Assembly: GCF_001941505.1 (NCBI RefSeq)
Contig: NZ_CP009248.1
Span: forward strand, 1,426,001 to 1,490,000
Length of the DNA: 64,000 nucleotides
Reading direction: 5' to 3'
From: Corynebacterium sphenisci DSM 44792
GTDB taxonomy: Bacteria > Actinomycetota > Actinomycetes > Mycobacteriales > Mycobacteriaceae
Program-made: the position numbers and the translations under genes
Notes under the pieces: model-generated
Databases searched by the model: none
Seen by the model: only the letters and a program-made list of their open reading frames with translations
Told to the model about the DNA's origin: nothing
Part shown: positions 63,003 through 64,000 of the stretch, piece after piece
How the letters are laid out: every line of letters begins with the position of its first letter
Position numbering within the stretch: position 1 is the first letter of the stretch

Positions 63003-63818
63003 TCAGGACCAGTTCGCCGCGGCGACGACCGCGGGGTCGACGTCCAGGCCGGTCCAGGTGACGTCGATCTCGGCCAGCGGCTCGGCCTGCTCGGCCTCCA
63101 CCGCCTTGGCCCGGTAGAGCTCCAGCAGCGCCAGGAAGCGGCCGACCACCTCGATGGAGGCCCGGCAGCCGGCGGTGAGCGCGCTGAAGGGCACCGCCGC
63201 GCCGGGGCCGGCCAGGCGCAGCGCGTCCAGCAGCCGTCCGGCCTGCTCGGGCACGGAGACCTCCACCCGGTGCAGATGCTCCACCCCGACCTCCTCGGGG
63301 GGCTTCGGGCGCAGCGTGGCGGCGGCGAAGCGGGCGAATCCGGCGGCGTCCATGCCCAGCTCCACCGGGGGCAGCAGATGGGCGTAGCGCTCCTCCAGGC
63401 CGGTGGCCCGGGGGTGCCGGCGGGGCGCGTCGCGCTGCCACTGGGCGAAGAGGTCCGCGACCCGGCCGTAGGCGCGGTACTGCAGCAGCCGGGCGAAGAG
63501 CAGGTCCCGGGCCTCCAACAGCTCCAGGTCCGCCTCGTCGTCGACCTCGCCGCGCGGCAGCAGCCGGGCGGTCTTCAGATCCAGCAGGGTCGCGGCGACC
63601 ACCAGGAAGCCGGTGATCTCGTCGAGGTCCTTCACCGCGTCCAACCCCCGGGTGTAGGCGATGAACTCGTCGGTGACCGCGGCCAGCGCCACCTCGGTGA
63701 CGTCCATCTTGCGGTCCCCGATGAGCTGCAGCAGCAGGTCGAAGGGGCCGGTGAAGTTCGCCAGCGCCACCCGGAACCCGGGCAGCTCCTCCTGCACCGG
63801 CTCCGCCGGCCCGGCCAC
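63003..63818 (-). CDS. scpA: Condensin subunit ScpA
   Basis: A 271-residue kleisin that binds SMC and ScpB. It has FRVALANFTGPFDLLLQLIG at the N-terminus, LDEITGFLVVAATLLDLKTA and a C-terminal winged helix (VVGRFLALLELYRAKAVEAE). GTG 63818 lies 3 bases after the parA stop. Convergent with the AspT-type gene. Confidence 0.93.
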   Translation of the reverse strand: MAGPAEPVQEELPGFRVALANFTGPFDLLLQLIGDRKMDVTEVALAAVTDEFIAYTRGLDAVKDLDEITGFLVVAATLLDLKTARLLPRGEVDDEADLELLEARDLLFARLLQYRAYGRVADLFAQWQRDAPRRHPRATGLEERYAHLLPPVELGMDAAGFARFAAATLRPKPPEEVGVEHLHRVEVSVPEQAGRLLDALRLAGPGAAVPFSALTAGCRASIEVVGRFLALLELYRAKAVEAEQAEPLAEIDVTWTGLDVDPAVVAAANWS

Positions 63819-63821
63819 CGC

Positions 63822-64000
63822 CTAGCCCCCGGTGCGCTCGATGACCTCGCGGGCGAGGTCCCGGTACTGCTCGGCGGCCTCCGTGGACGGCGCCCAGGTG
63901 GTGATCGGCTCCCCGGCCACGGAGGTCTCCGGGAAGCGCACGGTGCGGGTGATCACGGTGTCGAAGACCTTGTCCCCGAACACCTCCACCAGCCGGGTCA
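63822..64000 (-). CDS. parA: ParA-family chromosome partitioning ATPase (N-terminal part outside window)
   Basis: Only the last 59 codons are visible. FGDKVFDTVITRTVRFPETS and GEPITTWAPSTEAAEQYRDL are typical of the ParA/Soj copy that precedes scpA in mycobacteria (Rv1708 type). The ATPase motifs lie off the right edge. Confidence 0.88.
   Translation of the reverse strand, partial: TRLVEVFGDKVFDTVITRTVRFPETSVAGEPITTWAPSTEAAEQYRDLAREVIERTGG

Noticed and set aside
1..64000. CRISPR arrays, insertion sequences or rRNA genes
   Set aside because: No regularly spaced repeats, transposase motifs or rRNA sequence were seen.

Overview
The window is a contiguous stretch of a very GC-rich actinobacterial chromosome, most likely a Corynebacterium or a close relative in the Mycobacteriales. 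The evidence is RbpA, SecA2, the GarA/OdhI - FtsR - bifunctional nuclease - MerR block, polyprenyl-phosphate mannose synthase (Ppm1) beside Lnt, a PASTA protein, a DUF222 HNH protein, and mycobacterial-type cob gene order. Genes are densely packed, with many 4-base ATGA/GTGA overlaps. No gene-free stretch exceeds 300 bases. There is no CRISPR array, rRNA, intact prophage or insertion sequence that I can see. One tRNA gene, tRNA-Pro(GGG), is present.

Layout. 1-14.2 kb is an aerobic-type cobalamin locus: an SDR oxidoreductase, cobL, cobM and cobK on the plus strand; cobG, cobH and a fused cobIJ on the minus strand; and cobN on the plus strand behind a cobalamin riboswitch. Inside it lie a HigB toxin with a large HigA-ImmA/IrrE antitoxin, a small hypothetical gene, and a divergent tryptophanase / tyrosine phenol-lyase family enzyme. 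14.2-17.4 kb holds fxsA, lnt and ppm1 (lipoprotein acylation and mannosyl donor) and convergent rbpA. 17.5-20.8 kb has a zinc-finger protein, a YceI protein, a small membrane protein and a SulP transporter. 20.8-24.5 kb is a zinc-uptake operon, zinT-znuA-znuC-znuB, behind a promoter with a Zur-like box.

24.6-36.9 kb carries transport, redox and central metabolism genes: gltS, tpx, a flavin dehydrogenase, a CFA-like methyltransferase, ndh, an ABC exporter, pitA, a PaaI-type thioesterase and gnd. 36.9-43.4 kb is a plus-strand run: DEAD-box helicase, two CNNM/CorC-type membrane proteins, a conserved actinobacterial protein and a membrane-anchored VWA protein. 43.3-48.3 kb is the minus-strand secA2-garA-ftsR-BFN-merR block. 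48.5-52.6 kb holds an RraA-like protein, a GH25 lysozyme, tRNA-Pro, the DUF222 HNH protein and a PASTA protein. 52.7-64 kb contains the parA-scpA-scpB-rluB-cmk/der block, interrupted by cstA/ybdD plus an AspT-type antiporter and by bioA-bioD. cmk and der are one continuous reading frame.

Regulation visible in the sequence: at least nine genes have a TAnnnT -10 element 5-7 bases before the start codon, which predicts leaderless mRNAs (cobG, the zinc-finger gene, yceI, the flavin dehydrogenase, gnd, bioA, scpB, the AspT-type gene and possibly higB). Long, perfect, U-less hairpins separate convergent units. The most unusual items are the HigB / HigA-ImmA module in the cob locus, the TPL-like enzyme with altered PLP-site residues, ZnuA with an inserted domain of about 130 residues, and the Cmk-Der fusion.
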